This document shows, piece by piece, positions 23,583-23,740 of a stretch of 23,740 bases of DNA. Origin of the DNA: JABWBR01 sp036741235. Lineage in GTDB: Bacteria; Bacteroidota; Bacteroidia; Chitinophagales; Saprospiraceae. Position 1 is the first letter of the stretch, and every line of letters begins with the position of its first letter. The notes below the pieces were generated by a model. It ran no database searches. It saw only the letters and a list, made by a program, of their open reading frames with translations, and was not told the origin of the DNA. A program made the position numbers and the translations under genes. Location: the NCBI GenBank assembly GCA_036741235.1, contig DAINSQ010000073.1, positions 1 through 23,740 on the forward strand. Reading direction: 5' to 3'.

Positions 23583-23740
23583 TTACACCAGCTTTGCCCA
23601 TACCAGGTCATTGGGGGCCTTCATCGGCCAGACGCGTCTTTTATCGCGTTTGGTGGCCACCCTGATCTTTCGTTGGTGGGCGGGCAACCCGGCGGCATCA
23701 AGTTGGCGAGTGATCTCTGCGGCAATTTCGCGGGCGCTCC
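23583..23740 (-). CDS. 3' end of an unrecognised minus-strand gene, partial
   Basis: From the right edge, 51 codons can be read on the minus strand before TAA (23585-23583): SAREIAAEITRQLDAAGLPA, then HQRKIRVATKRDKRRVWPMK and APNDLVWAKLV. The frame is open to the edge, the composition is gene-like and the end is strongly basic. The helix REIAAEITRQLDAAGLP loosely recalls helix-turn-helix parts of recombinases, but this is too weak to name a function. It lies beyond the 50-N gap and poly-C run, so its linkage to the other genes is uncertain. Confidence 0.5.
   Translation of the reverse strand, partial: SAREIAAEITRQLDAAGLPAHQRKIRVATKRDKRRVWPMKAPNDLVWAKLV

Overview
The window looks like a scaffold from a Bacteroidota bacterium, most likely Saprospiria-like (Lewinella/Haliscomenobacter relatives). 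The reasons are a large cell-surface protein ending in a type IX secretion (T9SS) sorting domain, Bacteroidota-type promoters (TTG, about 20 nt, TAnnTTTG; best case before asnS), little Shine-Dalgarno signal, an exported SUMF1-type protein, and a paired CusB-like adaptor arrangement. The species call is inference. Two runs of N (2191-2200 and 23413-23462) and a poly-C run show that this is a draft, possibly metagenomic, assembly.

Layout. Positions 1-1980 hold the end of one RND efflux adaptor and a complete second adaptor, a lipoprotein with a heavy-metal-binding domain. Positions 1881-2994 hold a diverged duplication cut by a 10-N gap: adaptor tail plus start of a GNAT acetyltransferase, gap, second adaptor tail plus complete GNAT gene. 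Positions 3047-5552 (minus strand) hold a sterol-desaturase/alkylglycerol-monooxygenase-like enzyme, its upstream Rrf2-type Fe-S regulator, and a YhhN-family lysoplasmalogenase; together they suggest ether-lipid turnover. Positions 5727-9873 hold an exported SUMF1-fold protein convergent with, and overlapping, a 1072-residue T9SS surface protein. Positions 10051-16136 hold an unknown helical protein, a class A penicillin-binding protein, and a HEAT-repeat/cyclophilin fusion immediately downstream of it.

Positions 16216-18801 hold gcvT, a GbsR/MarR-type regulator and, convergently, a serA-type dehydrogenase; these are serine-glycine-one-carbon functions. They are followed by asnS (18944-20395), a large hairpin, an exported protein of unknown function (20516-22099, minus) and an amidohydrolase of the deaminase type (22207-23382). 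After the second gap, joined through an artefact-like poly-C run, lies the 3' end of an unrecognised minus-strand gene.

Most genes are housekeeping or ordinary accessory genes. I found no CRISPR array, transposase, prophage, rRNA or tRNA. The points most worth a second look are the duplication across the first gap, the Rrf2/ether-lipid cluster, the PBP/HEAT-cyclophilin pair, and the intergenic hairpin whose sequence recurs at the first gap. No clearly new multi-gene system is visible.
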